From Dyadobacter sp. MSC1_007 (GTDB taxonomy: Bacteria > Bacteroidota > Bacteroidia > Cytophagales > Spirosomataceae), in NCBI RefSeq assembly GCF_023667495.1, contig NZ_JAMOZL010000004.1, positions 124,001 to 188,000 on the forward strand: DNA of 64,000 nt, written 5' to 3'. Each line of letters begins with the position of its first letter. The stretch's first letter is position 1. Shown one piece after another: positions 17,801 to 28,393 of the stretch. A program made the position numbers and the translations under genes. The notes below the pieces were generated by a model that had not been told where the DNA came from, did no database searches, and worked only from the letters and a program-made list of their open reading frames with translations.

Positions 17801-19203
17801 CAGACCAATGGGTGCAACTGAATCGCTTTACCTTCGATCAGCTTAGGCTGGAATGCCTGGATACCCAAACGGTGAAGTGTCGGAGCACGGTTAAGCAATA
17901 CCGGGTGACCTTTCAACACGTTTTCTAGAATATCCCAGATCACAGGATCCTTGCGGTCTACGATCTTCTTAGCTGATTTTACAGTTTTAACGATTCCTCG
18001 CTCGATAAGCTTACGGATAATGAACGGCTTGAATAGCTCTGCCGCCATATCTTTTGGCAAACCGCATTCGTGCAGTTTCAATTCAGGACCTACAACGATA
18101 ACCGAACGACCAGAATAGTCGACACGCTTACCAAGCAAGTTTTGACGGAAACGGCCTTGCTTTCCTTTCAGCATATCTGAAAGTGATTTCAATGCACGGT
18201 TACCTTCTGAACGTACTGCATTCACCTTACGGCTGTTATCGAAAAGCGAGTCAACCGCTTCCTGCAACATCCTTTTTTCATTACGCAAGATTACCTCAGG
18301 CGCTTTGATTTCGATCAGACGTTTCAGACGGTTGTTACGGATAATCACACGACGGTAAAGGTCATTCAAATCCGACGTCGCGAAACGGCCACCGTCCAGA
18401 GGTACAAGCGGACGCAATTCTGGTGGAATAACCGGTACCATTTTGATCACCATCCATTCAGGGCGGTTTTCGATACGGGTATTTGCATCACGGAATGCTT
18501 CAACCACTTTCAGACGTTTCAAAGCTTCCGCTTTACGTTGCTGAGAAGTGTCGGTAGCAGCCTGGTGACGAAGTTCGTAAGAAAGTTCGTCGAGCTTAAT
18601 GCGGCTCAACAGCATTTCTAATGCATCAGCACCCATTTTCGCGATAAATTTGTTGGGATCCGCGTCAGGAAGCAACTGGTTTTCGCGTGGCAGCTTGTCA
18701 ATGATATCGAGGTATTCATCTTCGGTCAGGAAGTCAAGATAGCTTACGCCGTCCTCTTCCTTAATACCTGGCTGAACAACCGCGTACCGCTCGTAATAAA
18801 TGATCTGATCCAGTTTTTTGGTAGATAATCCCAGCAGGTAACCGATTTTGTTCGGCAAGCTGCGGAAATACCAGATATGCGCAACAGGAACCACCAGTTC
18901 GATGTGTCCCATGCGTTCGCGACGTACCTTCTTTTCAGTTACCTCTACCCCGCAACGGTCGCAGATAATCCCTTTATAACGGATACGTTTGTACTTTCCA
19001 CAGTGGCATTCCCAGTCTTTTACAGGCCCGAAAATACGCTCGCAGAATAACCCACCCATTTCCGGCTTGTAGGTCCGGTAGTTGATGGTTTCAGGCTGGG
19101 TTACTTCACCGAAGGAGCTCTCTAGGATAGACTCCGGTGACGCCAGACTGATCGTCATTCTGGAAAAGTCGCTATTAAGTTTTTTGTTCTTTTTGAAAGA
19201 CAT
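14881..19203 (-). CDS. rpoC: DNA-directed RNA polymerase subunit beta'
   Basis: A 1440-residue beta' subunit. An N-terminal zinc site is visible ([19 protein letters not shown], about residues 66-84), the catalytic NADFDGDQM with three Mg-binding Asp residues lies near residue 475, and the second zinc cluster ([13 protein letters not shown]) near residue 905. The bridge-helix/trigger-loop part contains [16 protein letters not shown]. Together with RpoB it forms the RNA polymerase active site. The gene is 91 bases downstream of rpoB and the gap contains a perfect 12-bp hairpin. A strong terminator follows. The C-terminus ends in a basic Lys/Arg-rich tail. Confidence 0.99.
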   Translation of the reverse strand: MSFKKNKKLNSDFSRMTISLASPESILESSFGEVTQPETINYRTYKPEMGGLFCERIFGPVKDWECHCGKYKRIRYKGIICDRCGVEVTEKKVRRERMGHIELVVPVAHIWYFRSLPNKIGYLLGLSTKKLDQIIYYERYAVVQPGIKEEDGVSYLDFLTEDEYLDIIDKLPRENQLLPDADPNKFIAKMGADALEMLLSRIKLDELSYELRHQAATDTSQQRKAEALKRLKVVEAFRDANTRIENRPEWMVIKMVPVIPPELRPLVPLDGGRFATSDLNDLYRRVIIRNNRLKRLIEIKAPEVILRNEKRMLQEAVDSLFDNSRKVNAVRSEGNRALKSLSDMLKGKQGRFRQNLLGKRVDYSGRSVIVVGPELKLHECGLPKDMAAELFKPFIIRKLIERGIVKTVKSAKKIVDRKDPVIWDILENVLKGHPVLLNRAPTLHRLGIQAFQPKLIEGKAIQLHPLVCTAFNADFDGDQMAVHVPLGQEAVLEASMLMLSSHNILNPANGAPITVPSQDMVLGLYYVTKGRATTPEYPIIGEGKIFYGPDEVIIAINEGKLSKHANIKCRLRVRNDDGTFETKLIDTVAGRILFNQAVPEEVGYINELLTKKKLQQIIGLVFKQAGVARTAQFLDEIKELGFQMAFKGGLSMGLNDVMVPSEKEKLIEQAKADVENVWNNYLMGLITENERYNQVIDIWTRVNSRITETLMKQLETDQGGFNSIYMMMHSGARGSREQIRQLGGMRGLMAKPQKNIAGGAGEIIENPILSNFKEGLDVLEYFISTHGARKGLADTALKTADAGYLTRRLHDVAQDVVVVEEDCGSLRGIAISALKDNEDIVEPLSERILGRVSVHDVFDPLSNEMILASGQEITEEIAAYIDETSIETVEIRSVLTCETRDGVCAKCYGRSLASAHMVNIGEAVGVIASQSIGEPGTQLTLRTFHVGGTASNISVEANIKAKFDGVIGFEDLRLVQSVNSEGDEVTVVMGRSGEVKITNPETGQLLISNNVPYGAHLLVKDGDKVFKGQELCTWDPYHAVILSEFTGVVSFDAIEEGITFREEFDEQTGFQESVIIETRDKTKNPAIVVKGKSTLLKDQTEKGYNLPVGARLVVKAGTNIKAGQPLAKIPRVVGKTRDITGGLPRVTELFEARNPSNPATVSEIDGVVSYGGVKRGNREIHIESKDGTQRRYMVALSKHILVQDGDFVRAGDPLSDGAITPADILSIKGPTAVQEYLVNEIQEVYRLQGVKINDKHIECIVRQMMQKVEILDAGDTNFLEMQAVDRVVFREENDKILDMKVVEDAGSSETLKPGMIVSVRRLRDENSSLKRRDLKLVTARDAQAAVAKPTLMGITQASLGTESFVSAASFQETTKVLSEAAVRGKRDELKGLKENVIVGHLIPAGTGMRQYENLIVGSKEEFDALSESRERQSRKKKELA

Positions 19204-19254
19204 AATTAAAGAGTCGTTTGTCTGTTAGTCGAAACTCAATTTTGATTGCATTTC

Positions 19255-19284
19255 TAAGCGGTGCATTTTTCAATGCACCGCTTA
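19255..19284 (-). other. Perfect 12-bp hairpin in the rpoB-rpoC intergenic gap
   Basis: TAAGCGGTGCAT (19255-19266) is exactly complementary to ATGCACCGCTTA (19273-19284) with a 6-base loop. It is placed 10 bases after the rpoB stop codon and about 50 bases before the rpoC ATG. No T-run follows in the transcribed direction, so an mRNA-processing or attenuation site is more likely than a terminator. Confidence 0.65.
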
Positions 19285-19294
19285 CGACTAAAAA

Positions 19295-22200
19295 TTAGTC
19301 CAGTGTAATCTCCAATGCTAATCCACGAAGTTCGTGAACGAGTACGTTGAATGACTCTGGGATATTTGGTTTCGGAAGGTTTTCACCTTTCACAATCGCT
19401 TCATAAGCTTTGGCACGACCTACCACATCATCGGATTTCACTGTAAGGATCTCCTGAAGGATGTGAGAAGCTCCAAACGCTTCAAGCGCCCACACTTCCA
19501 TTTCACCGAAACGCTGACCACCGAACTGCGCTTTACCACCCAGCGGTTGCTGTGTAATAAGCGAGTATGGCCCGATAGAACGCGCGTGCATTTTATCGTC
19601 AACCAAGTGGCCCAGTTTCATCATGTACATCAGACCAACAGTTACAGGCTGATCAAATTGATCACCGGTCAGACCATTGTACAGATAAGTACGTCCCCAA
19701 TCCGGCAGACCTGCTTCTTTCAACTCAGCAGCTACTTCGGCTTCTGTAGCACCATCAAAAATCGGCGTAGCATAGCGACGGCCCAATTTCAGACCTGCCC
19801 ATGCCAGAATTGTTTCATAAATCTGACCAATGTTCATACGTGATGGTACCCCAAGTGGGTTCAACACGATGTCAACTGGTGTTCCGTCTTCAAGGAATGG
19901 CATATCTTCGTCACGAACGATACGGGCAACAACCCCTTTGTTACCGTGGCGACCTGCCATTTTATCCCCTACTTTCAATTTACGTTTCTTAGCGATATAT
20001 ACCTTCGCCAGTTTCACGATACCTGCCGGCAATTCATCACCTACTTCAAGCGCAAAACGATCACGTTTGAAACGGCCCATGATCTCGCTGCGGGCATTCA
20101 GGTAGTTTTTCAACACCAATGAAACCTGAAGGTTTACATTGCTGTCTTCGGTCCATGAATCGGTCAGAACGTCTCCGATGAGGTTAACCTCCTCAGGAAC
20201 TGCGTACTGGCTTTCGTCACGGTATGGGTTGTTTGCAGGGAAAAGGTTCTCCGAGATATTTCTCACATTGAACTTCATTCCTTTGCTGATCAGCTCATCA
20301 CCGAATTTGTGCTTCACTCCCTGGCTTGTTTTGCCATCTGTCAGCTGAACCAGCTTGTCGATCACACGTCCGCGAAGGGCGGTGAGGTCACGGCTGTATT
20401 TTTTCATCAGCAGACGAAGCTCGTCTTTGTGCTTAGCACGCTCTTCCTTGGTTGGGCGTGAGAAAAGTTTGGTATCGATAACCACACCTTTCATTGATGG
20501 CGGTGCTTTTTTAGAAGCATCCTTCACATCACCAGCTTTATCCCCGAAGATCGCACGAAGCAGTTTTTCTTCCGGAGTTGGATCAGATTCTCCTTTTGGA
20601 GTGATCTTACCAATCAGGATGTCTCCTTCTTTAACCTCAGTACCAACCTGAACGATACCATTTTCGTCAAGGTTTTTAACAGTTTCCTCACTTACGTTAG
20701 GAATTTCAGCAGTAAGCTCTTCTTCTCCACGTTTGGTATCACGTACTTCCAGTTCAAATTCTTCAATGTGAATAGAAGTAAAGATATCGTCACGAACCAC
20801 TTTCTCAGAGATTACAATCGCATCCTCGAAGTTGTATCCCTGCCAAGGCATGAATGCAACCAGAAGGTTACGTCCTAATGCAAGTTCTCCACCTTCTGTA
20901 CCATATCCCTGGCAAAGTGCTTCCCCTTTTTTCACCTTCTGGCCTTTAAGGACCATCGGTTGAAGGTTAAGGCAAGTATCCTGGTTAGTACGACGGAATT
21001 TAACGAGATCATAAGAAACGCTGTCCTCGATAAAACTTACCAGACGATCATCATCTGTACGGTCATACTTCACAACGATTTTCTTCGCATCCACGAATTC
21101 GATCACACCGTCTCCCTCAGCAACTACCAGTGCGCGGGAATCCATTGCGACACGTTTTTCAAGACCTGTTCCTACGATAGGCGCTTGTGGGCGCAACAAA
21201 GGCACACCCTGGCGCTGCATGTTAGATCCCATCAAGGCACGGTTCGCATCATCGTGTTCAAGGAACGGAATCAGCGAAGCCGCAACGGATACGATCTGGT
21301 TGGCAGCAACGTCCATATATGACGCTTGCGAAGGATCCACCATCGGGAAATCACCTTCGAAACGTGTTTTGATTTTCTCTACCGTAAAGTTTCCTTGCGC
21401 ATCAACAGAAGCATTCGCTTGTGCGATGTATTTGGAATCTTCTTCTTCGGCTGTCATGTAGATCAGTTCATCGGTCAGCTTACCTGAGCCGTCGATCACG
21501 CGGTAAGGCGTTTCGATAAAGCCCATGCCGTTTACTTTCGCAAACACGCAAAGCGAGGAGATCAAACCGATGTTAGGTCCTTCCGGTGTTTCAATCGTAC
21601 AAAGACGACCGTAGTGCGTGTAGTGAACGTCACGTACCTCGAAACCTGCCCTTTCACGGGAAAGACCACCAGGTCCCAATGCCGACATACGACGCTTGTG
21701 CGTAATTTCTGCCAGCGGGTTGGTTTGGTCCATGAACTGTGAAAGCTGGTTGGTACCAAAGAACGAGTTGATCACAGAAGACAACGTACGCGCATTGATC
21801 AAATCAACAGGCTTGAAATCCTCGTTATCACGTACGTTCATACGCTCCTTAATAGTACGCGCCATACGCGCAAGACCTACACCGAACTGTGCATAAAGCT
21901 GCTCACCTACGGTACGTACACGACGGTTTGACAAGTGATCGATATCATCGACAACCGCTTTCGCATTGATCAGACCGATCAGATATTTCACGATGGAAAC
22001 AATGTCACCGGTTGTCAGGACGCGAACGTCAAGACTTGTGTCTGAACCCAGTTTCTTGTTGATCCGGTAACGGCCAACATCTCCCAGGTCATAACGCTTG
22101 TCACTAAAGAACAAGCTCTGAATTACATCACGAGCAGTTTGCTCATCCGGCGCTTCCGCATTACGCAACTGACGGTATATTTGCTCAACGGCTTCCTTAT

Positions 22201-23161
22201 CGGAGTTTGAGCTATCTTTTTGAAGCGTATTATAAATGATATTATAATCCGCAACGTTCATATCTTCCTTATGCAGGATAATCGATTTCTGACCCGATTC
22301 TACGATTACATCGATATCGTCGGCAGAGATCGTTGAATCACGCTCCAGCAACACTTCGTTACGCTGGATGGAAACTACTTCACCAGTATCTTCATCCACA
22401 AAATCCTCCGTCCACGTGCGAAGTACCCTTGCCGCCAAACGGCGTCCAACGGCCTTTTTCAGGTTAGTTGGCGTTGCGCTGATTTCTTCCGACAATCCGA
22501 AAAGATCGAGGATATCTTTATCCGATCCGAAACCGATTGCTCTCAAAAGTGTTGTTACAGGGAATTTCTTCTTACGGTCGATGTACGCGTACATCACGTT
22601 GTTTACGTCCGTAGAGAATTCAATCCATGATCCTTTGAATGGAATAATCCGCGCTGAATATAATTTAGAACCGTTCGTGTGCTTGCTCATAGAGAAGAAG
22701 ACACCTGGTGAACGGTGAAGCTGAGAAACGATTACACGTTCAGCACCATTGATTACGAATGACCCTCTTTCGGTCATATAAGGAATATTTCCGAGGAATA
22801 CTTCCTGCTCAATGGTTTCAAATTCTTCGTGATCGGCGTCGTTGCATATCAAACGCAACTTCGCTTTCAACGGTACTGCATAAGTCAGACCGCGATCAAT
22901 GGATTCGTCAACCGAATATTTCGGTGGCTCCAGAAGATAATCGATGAATTCGAGAACAAAGTTGTCCCTTGAATCCGCGATGGGGAAGTTTTCAGCGAAA
23001 ACTTTGTACAATCCTTCTCCGGAACGGTCTTCAACCGATGTATCAAGACTAAAGAAATCCCGGAACGATTGTACCTGAATTCCTAAAAGATCCGGATAAT
23101 CGATAATCTGATTAATCCTCGAGAAGTTCTTTCTAGGTGTTTTTGAATTAATTGTAGCCAA
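19295..23161 (-). CDS. rpoB: DNA-directed RNA polymerase subunit beta
   Basis: A 1288-residue beta subunit. The fork/rifampicin-pocket region shows [38 protein letters not shown] sequence (about residues 465-500, in parts), preceding [20 protein letters not shown]. The nucleotide-binding [12 protein letters not shown] lies near residue 1070, and the C-terminal [21 protein letters not shown] near residue 1210 clamps beta'. The rifampicin-contact residues appear wild type (no obvious change at the usual D/H/S positions as far as can be read). It follows rplL with a 300-base gap holding a terminator-like hairpin, the classic point of partial transcriptional attenuation, and precedes rpoC. Confidence 0.99.
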   Translation of the reverse strand: MATINSKTPRKNFSRINQIIDYPDLLGIQVQSFRDFFSLDTSVEDRSGEGLYKVFAENFPIADSRDNFVLEFIDYLLEPPKYSVDESIDRGLTYAVPLKAKLRLICNDADHEEFETIEQEVFLGNIPYMTERGSFVINGAERVIVSQLHRSPGVFFSMSKHTNGSKLYSARIIPFKGSWIEFSTDVNNVMYAYIDRKKKFPVTTLLRAIGFGSDKDILDLFGLSEEISATPTNLKKAVGRRLAARVLRTWTEDFVDEDTGEVVSIQRNEVLLERDSTISADDIDVIVESGQKSIILHKEDMNVADYNIIYNTLQKDSSNSDKEAVEQIYRQLRNAEAPDEQTARDVIQSLFFSDKRYDLGDVGRYRINKKLGSDTSLDVRVLTTGDIVSIVKYLIGLINAKAVVDDIDHLSNRRVRTVGEQLYAQFGVGLARMARTIKERMNVRDNEDFKPVDLINARTLSSVINSFFGTNQLSQFMDQTNPLAEITHKRRMSALGPGGLSRERAGFEVRDVHYTHYGRLCTIETPEGPNIGLISSLCVFAKVNGMGFIETPYRVIDGSGKLTDELIYMTAEEEDSKYIAQANASVDAQGNFTVEKIKTRFEGDFPMVDPSQASYMDVAANQIVSVAASLIPFLEHDDANRALMGSNMQRQGVPLLRPQAPIVGTGLEKRVAMDSRALVVAEGDGVIEFVDAKKIVVKYDRTDDDRLVSFIEDSVSYDLVKFRRTNQDTCLNLQPMVLKGQKVKKGEALCQGYGTEGGELALGRNLLVAFMPWQGYNFEDAIVISEKVVRDDIFTSIHIEEFELEVRDTKRGEEELTAEIPNVSEETVKNLDENGIVQVGTEVKEGDILIGKITPKGESDPTPEEKLLRAIFGDKAGDVKDASKKAPPSMKGVVIDTKLFSRPTKEERAKHKDELRLLMKKYSRDLTALRGRVIDKLVQLTDGKTSQGVKHKFGDELISKGMKFNVRNISENLFPANNPYRDESQYAVPEEVNLIGDVLTDSWTEDSNVNLQVSLVLKNYLNARSEIMGRFKRDRFALEVGDELPAGIVKLAKVYIAKKRKLKVGDKMAGRHGNKGVVARIVRDEDMPFLEDGTPVDIVLNPLGVPSRMNIGQIYETILAWAGLKLGRRYATPIFDGATEAEVAAELKEAGLPDWGRTYLYNGLTGDQFDQPVTVGLMYMMKLGHLVDDKMHARSIGPYSLITQQPLGGKAQFGGQRFGEMEVWALEAFGASHILQEILTVKSDDVVGRAKAYEAIVKGENLPKPNIPESFNVLVHELRGLALEITLD

Positions 23162-23461
23162 GGCTATGTGTGATTTGGGTTAGCAGAAAAAACTCATGCG
23201 TGGGAACATTGATTACCGGCACGCAATTGCTTTAATTAGTTTTAAACCTAATCTTATGCCTCGTAGAAGAAATAGATAATTGCCCCTGTTCTCCTTTCCT
23301 ACGAGTAAAGAAGTGTTTCGGGCAAATTAGCTGAGGGGAACTTGGGGTATAATCCTAACGCCAAAAACTGGCATTTCGTTTGGATATATACAAAATAGGA
23401 AAAGACCTGACGGTCGTCAGGCCTATTTCCCAAGAATTATAGGTCGTTGCTGTAAAGCAAA
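23162..23461 (-). other. rplL-rpoB intergenic leader
   Basis: This 300-base gap holds no convincing gene. Just after rplL is a hairpin with a short T-run (23404-23425). Further along, CTCGTAG (23260-23266) and CTACGAG (23299-23305) can pair in the transcribed leader of rpoB. No complete TTTG-N19-TAnnTTTG promoter was found; the 7-mers TAATTTG and TATTTTG are one base short of the -7 element. rpoB is therefore probably reached by read-through from the ribosomal genes. Confidence 0.5.
23400..23426 (-). terminator. Hairpin terminator/attenuator after rplL
   Basis: AGACCTGACG (23404-23413) pairs with CGTCAGGCCT (23416-23425) with one G-T pair and a 2-base centre (effective loop slightly larger). 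On the minus strand it is followed by TTTTCCTATTTT. In many bacteria the rplL-rpoB gap carries a leaky terminator that sets the ratio of ribosomal protein to polymerase; the same role is inferred here. Confidence 0.65.
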
Positions 23462-23848
23462 TTACTTCACTTCAACTTCTGCACCTGCTTCTTCAAGTTG
23501 CTTTTTCAAAGCTTCTGCTTCGTCTTTCGCAACTCCTTCTTTAACAGGTTTTGGAGCTCCGTCAACTAGTTCTTTCGCTTCTTTTAGTCCAAGACCAGTA
23601 AGGTCTTTAACCAATTTCACAACAGCAAGTTTACTTGCGCCAGCCGCCTTAAGGATTACATCGAAAGATGTCTTCTCTTCAACCGCAGGAGCATCAGCAC
23701 CACCGCCAGCAGCAGGACCTGCTACCATAACTGCACCAGCAGCTGCAGGCTCAATACCGTACTCGTCTTTAAGAATTGTAGCCAATTCGTTCACTTCTTT
23801 AACCGTTAGGTTAACAAGCTGTTCTGCGAAAGCTTTCAAATCTGCCAT
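23462..23848 (-). CDS. rplL: 50S ribosomal protein L7/L12
   Basis: A 128-residue protein with the normal L7/L12 plan: an N-terminal dimerisation and L10-binding helix hairpin ([25 protein letters not shown]), an Ala/Gly-rich hinge (about residues 36-55), and a C-terminal factor-binding domain with [41 protein letters not shown] in parts. It forms the flexible ribosomal stalk that recruits elongation factor GTPases. It is downstream of rplJ, which encodes its anchor L10, with an 89-base gap. Confidence 0.98.
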   Translation of the reverse strand: MADLKAFAEQLVNLTVKEVNELATILKDEYGIEPAAAGAVMVAGPAAGGGADAPAVEEKTSFDVILKAAGASKLAVVKLVKDLTGLGLKEAKELVDGAPKPVKEGVAKDEAEALKKQLEEAGAEVEVK

Positions 23849-23937
23849 TTTTATTTAGATTTTTTTGATTATACAATAAGATGATTTAAAAAAGCTCTAT
23901 TTATTATCAACCCGGAGAGCTAAACCTGGCTATTTAA

Positions 23938-24468
23938 TTAGTCTTCTTTTTCAGATAAAGTTTTGAGGATACCAGCCAGATTCTGTCCGCCGCTTTTAAG
24001 AGCACCGATAACATTTTTGGCAGGTGATTGCAACAATCCGATTACTTCACCGATCAGTTCTTGTTTCGATTTCAGAGAAATCAGAACGTCCAGTTGGCTT
24101 TCTCCAACGAAAACAGCAGTATCAACAGAAGCTCCTTTAAATTTAAGCTTGTCACTACCTGTTTTCTTTTTGAATTCCTTAATCAATTGCGCAGGTACTT
24201 TACCTGACTCCGGGTGAAACATTACTCCGGAAAATCCTTTCAACACTTCGTCGAAAGAAGAATAATCCGTATCTAGTGTTTCTAGCGCTTTTTTAATCAA
24301 TGTATTCTTCACAACACGATACTCGATACCACGCTCGAAGCAAAGGCCTCTCAGGGTATTTACCTCGCCTACGGACATGCCGCTTGCGTTGGTAATATAG
24401 AAGTATGGGGTGCTAGCGAATTTTTGACTTAACTCGTCTATAATTACTGCTTTCTCTTCCCGTGTCAT
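23938..24468 (-). CDS. rplJ: 50S ribosomal protein L10
   Basis: A 176-residue L10 protein beginning MTREEKAVIIDELSQKF. It shows the conserved YRVVKNTLIKKAL (about residues 47-59) that contacts 23S rRNA and the C-terminal helix region (ALKSGGQNLAGILKTLSEKE) that binds L7/L12 dimers. The ATG at 24468 is chosen because it lies 1 base after the rplA stop codon and begins at the usual family position; a longer frame to 24507 would overlap rplA. There is no room between rplA and rplJ for a separate L10 mRNA leader, so any L10 autoregulation must act inside rplA or in the rplJ-rplL gap. Confidence 0.98.
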   Translation of the reverse strand: MTREEKAVIIDELSQKFASTPYFYITNASGMSVGEVNTLRGLCFERGIEYRVVKNTLIKKALETLDTDYSSFDEVLKGFSGVMFHPESGKVPAQLIKEFKKKTGSDKLKFKGASVDTAVFVGESQLDVLISLKSKQELIGEVIGLLQSPAKNVIGALKSGGQNLAGILKTLSEKED

Positions 24469-24469
24469 A

Positions 24470-25168
24470 TTATAATCCTGGAATCGTGTTTTTATCAATA
24501 GTAACACCCGGGCTCATCGTGCTTGACAAGTGAATGCTTTTAACGTAAGTACCTTTTGCCGAAGATGGTTTAAGGCGTACCAAGGTATTGATAACTTCCT
24601 GCGCGTTCTGAGCAAGCTGGTCGGTCCCGAAAGATACTTTACCTACACTTGTGTGAATGATACCTGTTTTGTCAACTTTGAAGTCGATTTTACCAGCTTT
24701 CACTTCTTTTACAGCTTTCGCTACATCGGGAGTTACTGTTCCTGATTTAGGATTTGGCATCAGACCACGAGGACCCAAAACCTTACCTAACCTACCCACT
24801 TTTGCCATTACACTCGGCATTGTGATAATTACGTCGATGTCTGTCCAGCCTTGTTCTATCTTAGTGATATACTCGTCAAGACCAACATAATCTGCTCCTG
24901 CTTCTTTCGCTTCTGCCTCCTTGTCGGGAGTACACAAAACCAATACACGAACTTCTTTTCCGGTTCCGTGTGGCAGTGTTACCACGCCACGTACCATCTG
25001 ATCTGCCTTACGTGGATCTACGCCCAAACGAACGTCGATATCCACAGAAGAATCAAATTTGGTATAGGAAATCGTCTTAAGTACGTCCGCAGCCTGTTCC
25101 AGAGAATAAGCCTGGTTTGCGTCGAATTTCGAAAGAGCTTCTTTTTGCTTTTTGGTCAATTTTCCCAT
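24470..25168 (-). CDS. rplA: 50S ribosomal protein L1
   Basis: A 232-residue L1 protein. Family sequence is visible at [34 protein letters not shown] (about residues 38-71, in parts), [26 protein letters not shown] near residues 119-144 and [19 protein letters not shown] near 176-194. L1 forms the mobile L1 stalk that helps release E-site tRNA. It is second in the rplK-rplA-rplJ-rplL series; its stop codon is 1 base before the rplJ ATG, and 36 bases separate it from rplK. Confidence 0.99.
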   Translation of the reverse strand: MGKLTKKQKEALSKFDANQAYSLEQAADVLKTISYTKFDSSVDIDVRLGVDPRKADQMVRGVVTLPHGTGKEVRVLVLCTPDKEAEAKEAGADYVGLDEYITKIEQGWTDIDVIITMPSVMAKVGRLGKVLGPRGLMPNPKSGTVTPDVAKAVKEVKAGKIDFKVDKTGIIHTSVGKVSFGTDQLAQNAQEVINTLVRLKPSSAKGTYVKSIHLSSTMSPGVTIDKNTIPGL

Positions 25169-25204
25169 GTTCTTTGTTTCTTTGGCGTATTAATTAATCT
25201 ACGC

Positions 25205-25654
25205 TCAGTTGTTTTCTTCCCACGGGGCTTTGCCTGCTACAGTAATACCCATACTACGAGCCGTTCCCGCAATCATCTTCATAGCAGAGTCAATTGTAAA
25301 GCAGTTCAAATCCGGCATTTTAGTCTCAGCGATCGTACGAACCTGATCCCATGATACCGAACCTACTTTCAAACGGTTAGGCTGAGCCGAACCTGTCTTT
25401 ACTTTTGATGCTTCCAGAAGCAAAATCGCGGCCGGGGGGGTCTTAATGACAAAGTCAAAAGACTTATCCTTATAGTATGTAATAACTACCGGCAATACCA
25501 CACCCATTTTATCCTGGGTACGGCCATTGAATTGCTTGCAAAACTCCATGATATTCAAACCCTTGGAACCTAATGCAGGCCCAATCGGAGGTGAAGGGTT
25601 GGCTTGGCCACCTTTTACCTGTAGTTTGACGTATCCACCTATTTCTTTTGCCAT
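25205..25654 (-). CDS. rplK: 50S ribosomal protein L11
   Basis: A 149-residue L11 protein with [42 protein letters not shown] N-terminal domain (in parts, residues 8-46) and an rRNA-binding C-terminal domain ([40 protein letters not shown], in parts). L11 forms the GTPase-associated centre with L10 and L7/L12. It follows nusG by 76 bases in the secE-nusG-rplK-rplA-rplJ-rplL series. Confidence 0.99.
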   Translation of the reverse strand: MAKEIGGYVKLQVKGGQANPSPPIGPALGSKGLNIMEFCKQFNGRTQDKMGVVLPVVITYYKDKSFDFVIKTPPAAILLLEASKVKTGSAQPNRLKVGSVSWDQVRTIAETKMPDLNCFTIDSAMKMIAGTARSMGITVAGKAPWEENN

Positions 25655-25730
25655 TGTTTTGGAATTTGTCGGTTCATTGTTTGATTAACGGCTCACATGC
25701 AAGTGGAAGCTTACCCTGCCCGTTATTCGC

Positions 25731-26285
25731 TCAACTATCCTTTTCTACTTGTGCGTAACTGAGTTCCACGGGTGTATTACGCCCGAATATTTTTACAACT
25801 ACATTGAGTTTTTTCTTCTCATCGAATACTTCTTCCACCAAACCGATGAATCCGCTGAACGGACCATCTACCACTTTCACAGTTTCTCCTTTGATGAAAG
25901 ACATGCTTGGCGCTTCTTCATGCTGCTCTGCTTCATCTACTTTACCCAAGATCCTGTTGATCTCAGATTGGCGAAGCGGAACCGGCACTTTGGAATTTCC
26001 TTCGGCATTACCGAGGAAACCGATCACACCTGGAATGCTGGTAATAATGTGCAGAACCTCACCTTTGGAGAGATCAGCCGAAATGATTATATATCCGGGG
26101 AAAAAGTTCTTTTCCCTAACACGCTTCTTACCGTTCCGCATCTCATAAATCTTCTCCGAAGGGATCAGGATCTGAGGCACAAACTCGTTAAGTTTCTGAC
26201 GTGTTATTTCATTTTCGATGTAGGACTTGATTTTCTTTTCCTGTCCGGACACCGCTCTTAATACAAACCAATTTAGACTACTCAT
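25731..26285 (-). CDS. nusG: Transcription termination/antitermination factor NusG
   Basis: A 184-residue NusG. The NGN domain begins LNWFVLRAVSGQEKKIKSYIE and includes FFPGYIIISADLSKGEVLHIITSIPGVIGFLG in parts (residues 62-95); the C-terminal KOW domain contains GETVKVVDGPFSGFIGLVEEV (about residues 133-153). NusG binds the polymerase clamp helices, promotes processivity and links to Rho or ribosomal S10. The gene follows secE by 36 bases, the standard bacterial order. A short insertion before the KOW domain (EAEQHEEAPS) is typical of Bacteroidota. Confidence 0.98.
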   Translation of the reverse strand: MSSLNWFVLRAVSGQEKKIKSYIENEITRQKLNEFVPQILIPSEKIYEMRNGKKRVREKNFFPGYIIISADLSKGEVLHIITSIPGVIGFLGNAEGNSKVPVPLRQSEINRILGKVDEAEQHEEAPSMSFIKGETVKVVDGPFSGFIGLVEEVFDEKKKLNVVVKIFGRNTPVELSYAQVEKDS

Positions 26286-26321
26286 ACCATTCGGGGGATT
26301 GCCTCTTCAATAAAAATAGCC

Positions 26322-26513
26322 TTAGAAGGACTGATAAAACAGTTTCAGTGCGTTTTCGAAGACAAAGTCCATCACACCTACCACAAAGGCAAAAATGAGC
26401 GACCCAACCAGAACCAATGTTGTATTAGCCTGAAGTTCGCTGAAAGGCGGCCACGTAACATGCTGGGTGATTTCCTCCCAGGACGCTTTCAAAAAAGAAG
26501 TAAATTTTTCCAT
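26322..26513 (-). CDS. secE: Preprotein translocase subunit SecE
   Basis: A 63-residue minimal SecE with one transmembrane segment at about residues 31-56 (TLVLVGSLIFAFVVGVMDFVF), preceded by the amphipathic helix containing SWEEITQHVTWPPFSELQ, which matches the conserved cytoplasmic helix (EexxKVxWPsrxE). SecE stabilises SecY in the Sec translocon. It follows tRNA-Trp by 17 bases and precedes nusG, the common arrangement in bacteria. Confidence 0.95.
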   Translation of the reverse strand: MEKFTSFLKASWEEITQHVTWPPFSELQANTTLVLVGSLIFAFVVGVMDFVFENALKLFYQSF

Positions 26514-26530
26514 TTTCCTTTGCTTTTATG

Positions 26531-26601
26531 CACGGGTGGAGAGATTCGAACTCCCATCAACGGTTTTGGAGACCGCTATTCTACCCTTGAACTACACCCG
26601 T
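26531..26601 (-). tRNA. trnW: tRNA-Trp (anticodon CCA)
   Basis: A 71-base cloverleaf on the minus strand: acceptor ACGGGTG pairs with CACCCGT, the anticodon loop is CTCCAAA with anticodon CCA, and the T-loop is GTTCGAATC with a GGGAG stem. The discriminator base is G; CCA is not encoded. It is transcribed at the head of the secE-nusG-rplK series. Confidence 0.97.
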
Positions 26602-26629
26602 ATATCGTGCAACCATTTATTTCGGGCTG

Positions 26630-26658
26630 CAAAGATACGATTTATTTATAAAAAACAA
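26630..26658 (-). promoter_or_regulatory. Bacteroidota-type promoter of the tRNA-Trp-secE-nusG-rpl operon
   Basis: On the minus strand a TATCTTTG -7 element (26637-26630) matches TAnnTTTG and is preceded after 18 bases by TTG (26658-26656) for the -33 element. Transcription would start near 26623, about 20 bases before tRNA-Trp. The -33 element lies inside the stem of the tuf terminator, so the two signals share DNA. Confidence 0.7.
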
Positions 26659-26684
26659 GTGCATTTCATAAGAAATGCACTTGT
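26648..26684 (-). terminator. Rho-independent terminator of tuf
   Basis: ACAAGTGCATTT (26655-26666) and AAATGCACTTGT (26673-26684) form a perfect 12-bp stem with a 6-base loop. On the minus strand it is followed by TTTTTATAAATA. It begins 20 bases after the tuf stop codon. Confidence 0.88.
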
Positions 26685-26703
26685 TTTAATATTGCTATCT
26701 TGA

Positions 26704-27891
26704 TTAGTCAAGAATTTCAGTTACCTGACCAGCACCTACGGTACGTCCACCTTCACGAATCGCGAAACGAAGACCTTTTTCCATAGCGATTTTGTTGATC
26801 AGCTTCACTTCGATAGTGATGTTATCACCTGGCATTACCATCTCAACACCTGCAGGAAGAGAAATTTCTCCTGTTACGTCAGTAGTACGGAAGTAGAACT
26901 GAGGGCGGTATTTGTTGAAGAATGGAGTGTGACGACCACCTTCTTCTTTTGAAAGAACGTAAACTTCACCTTTGAATGCAGCGTGAGGCTTCACTGAACC
27001 TGGCTTGCAAATTACCATTCCGCGACGGATATCTTCTTTGTTGATACCACGAAGAAGAAGACCTACGTTGTCACCAGCTTCACCACGGTCAAGGATCTTA
27101 CGGAACATCTCAACACCAGTTACGGTTGATTTAAGACCTTCTGCACCCATACCCAAGATATCTACAGGCTCACCAGAGTTGATCACACCACGCTCGATAC
27201 GACCTGTTGCAACAGTACCACGACCAGTGATCGAGAATACGTCTTCAACAGGCATCAAGAATGGAAGATCAGTCATGCGAGGAGGAATTGGAATGTAGCT
27301 GTCAACAGCGTCCATCAAATCTTCGATCGTTTTAACCCATTTCTCTTCGCCATTCAATCCACCCAAAGCAGAACCTTGGATTACAGGAATGTTGTCTCCA
27401 TCGTATTCGTAGAAGCTCAAAAGCTCACGAATTTCCATTTCAACAAGCTCAAGAAGTTCGGGATCATCAACCATATCCACTTTGTTCATGAATACAACAA
27501 GCTGAGGAACACCAACCTGGCGTGCCAAAAGAATGTGCTCGCGAGTTTGTGGCATAGGACCATCAGTTGCAGCAACTACGATGATCGCACCATCCATCTG
27601 AGCAGCACCAGTAACCATGTTCTTTACGTAATCCGCGTGACCTGGACAGTCAACGTGAGCGTAGTGACGATTAGCTGTTGCGTATTCTACGTGAGATGTG
27701 TTAATTGTGATACCACGCTCTTTCTCTTCAGGAGCATTATCAATAGAAGAGAAATCACGAAGTTGTGCTAAACCCTTTTTCGCCAACACAGTTGTGATAG
27801 CAGCTGTAAGGGTAGTTTTACCGTGGTCAACGTGCCCGATAGTACCAATATTTACGTGGGGTTTCGAGCGGTCAAACGTCTCTTTTGCCAT
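26704..27891 (-). CDS. tuf: Elongation factor Tu
   Basis: A 395-residue EF-Tu. The GTPase motifs are GHVDHGKT (about residues 19-26), DCPGHADY (81-88), NKVD (136-139) and GSAL (174-177). The switch I region carries the conserved RGITI sequence, and domains 2 and 3 follow without gaps. EF-Tu delivers aminoacyl-tRNA to the ribosome. It is transcribed after tRNA-Tyr, tRNA-Gly and tRNA-Thr and ends at a strong terminator. Only one copy is visible in this window. Confidence 0.99.
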   Translation of the reverse strand: MAKETFDRSKPHVNIGTIGHVDHGKTTLTAAITTVLAKKGLAQLRDFSSIDNAPEEKERGITINTSHVEYATANRHYAHVDCPGHADYVKNMVTGAAQMDGAIIVVAATDGPMPQTREHILLARQVGVPQLVVFMNKVDMVDDPELLELVEMEIRELLSFYEYDGDNIPVIQGSALGGLNGEEKWVKTIEDLMDAVDSYIPIPPRMTDLPFLMPVEDVFSITGRGTVATGRIERGVINSGEPVDILGMGAEGLKSTVTGVEMFRKILDRGEAGDNVGLLLRGINKEDIRRGMVICKPGSVKPHAAFKGEVYVLSKEEGGRHTPFFNKYRPQFYFRTTDVTGEISLPAGVEMVMPGDNITIEVKLINKIAMEKGLRFAIREGGRTVGAGQVTEILD

Positions 27892-28022
27892 GACTTAAGT
27901 ACGCTTAAAATTAAAAGTTATTACGAATTTATTAAACACTAATGATTGATTCTGTTCGGCTGTCAAATACCAGACGCTTCAAAAATCAATTAACCAAATA
28001 CAACGAATCAAAGCCTTCTGTG

Positions 28023-28094
<72 letters not shown>

Positions 28095-28178
28095 AAATCC
28101 TTAATAGAACCAAAAAGCGATTAGCGAAAAAGTTTCTATTGAATGTTTTCGCTAATCGCTTCGATGGTGTTCTGATGG

Positions 28179-28251
28179 AGCGGAAGACGAGGTTCGAACT
28201 CGCGACCTATAGCTTGGAAGGCTATCGCTCTACCAGCTGAGCTACTTCCGC
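28179..28251 (-). tRNA. trnG: tRNA-Gly (anticodon TCC)
   Basis: A 73-base cloverleaf: acceptor GCGGAAG pairs with CTTCCGC, D-arm GCTCAGCTGGTAGAGC, anticodon stem ATAGC/GCTAT around loop CTTCCAA with anticodon TCC, and T-loop GTTCGAACC. The discriminator is T and CCA is not encoded. It lies between tRNA-Tyr and tRNA-Thr in the tRNA-tuf unit. Confidence 0.97.
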
Positions 28252-28310
28252 ATTTGTCTTTACCTATCCCCTGAACTGGTATTTCAGGATTCAATTTTAG
28301 GTTCAAACTG

Positions 28311-28393
28311 TGGGGGCGGATGGATTCGAACCACCGTAGGCATACACCAGCAGATTTACAGTCTGCCCCATTTGGCCACTCTGGTACACCCCC
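28311..28393 (-). tRNA. trnY: tRNA-Tyr (anticodon GTA)
   Basis: An 83-base class II tRNA: acceptor GGGGGTG pairs with CGCCCCC (one T-G pair), anticodon loop CTGTAAA with anticodon GTA, a long variable arm (TGGTGTATGCCTAC), and T-loop GGTTCGAATCC. The discriminator is A. It is first in the tRNA-Tyr-Gly-Thr-tuf unit. Confidence 0.96.

Noticed and set aside
26460..26703. Two plus-strand frames across secE, tRNA-Trp and the tuf terminator
   Set aside because: They run through a tRNA gene and a terminator hairpin and have no protein features.
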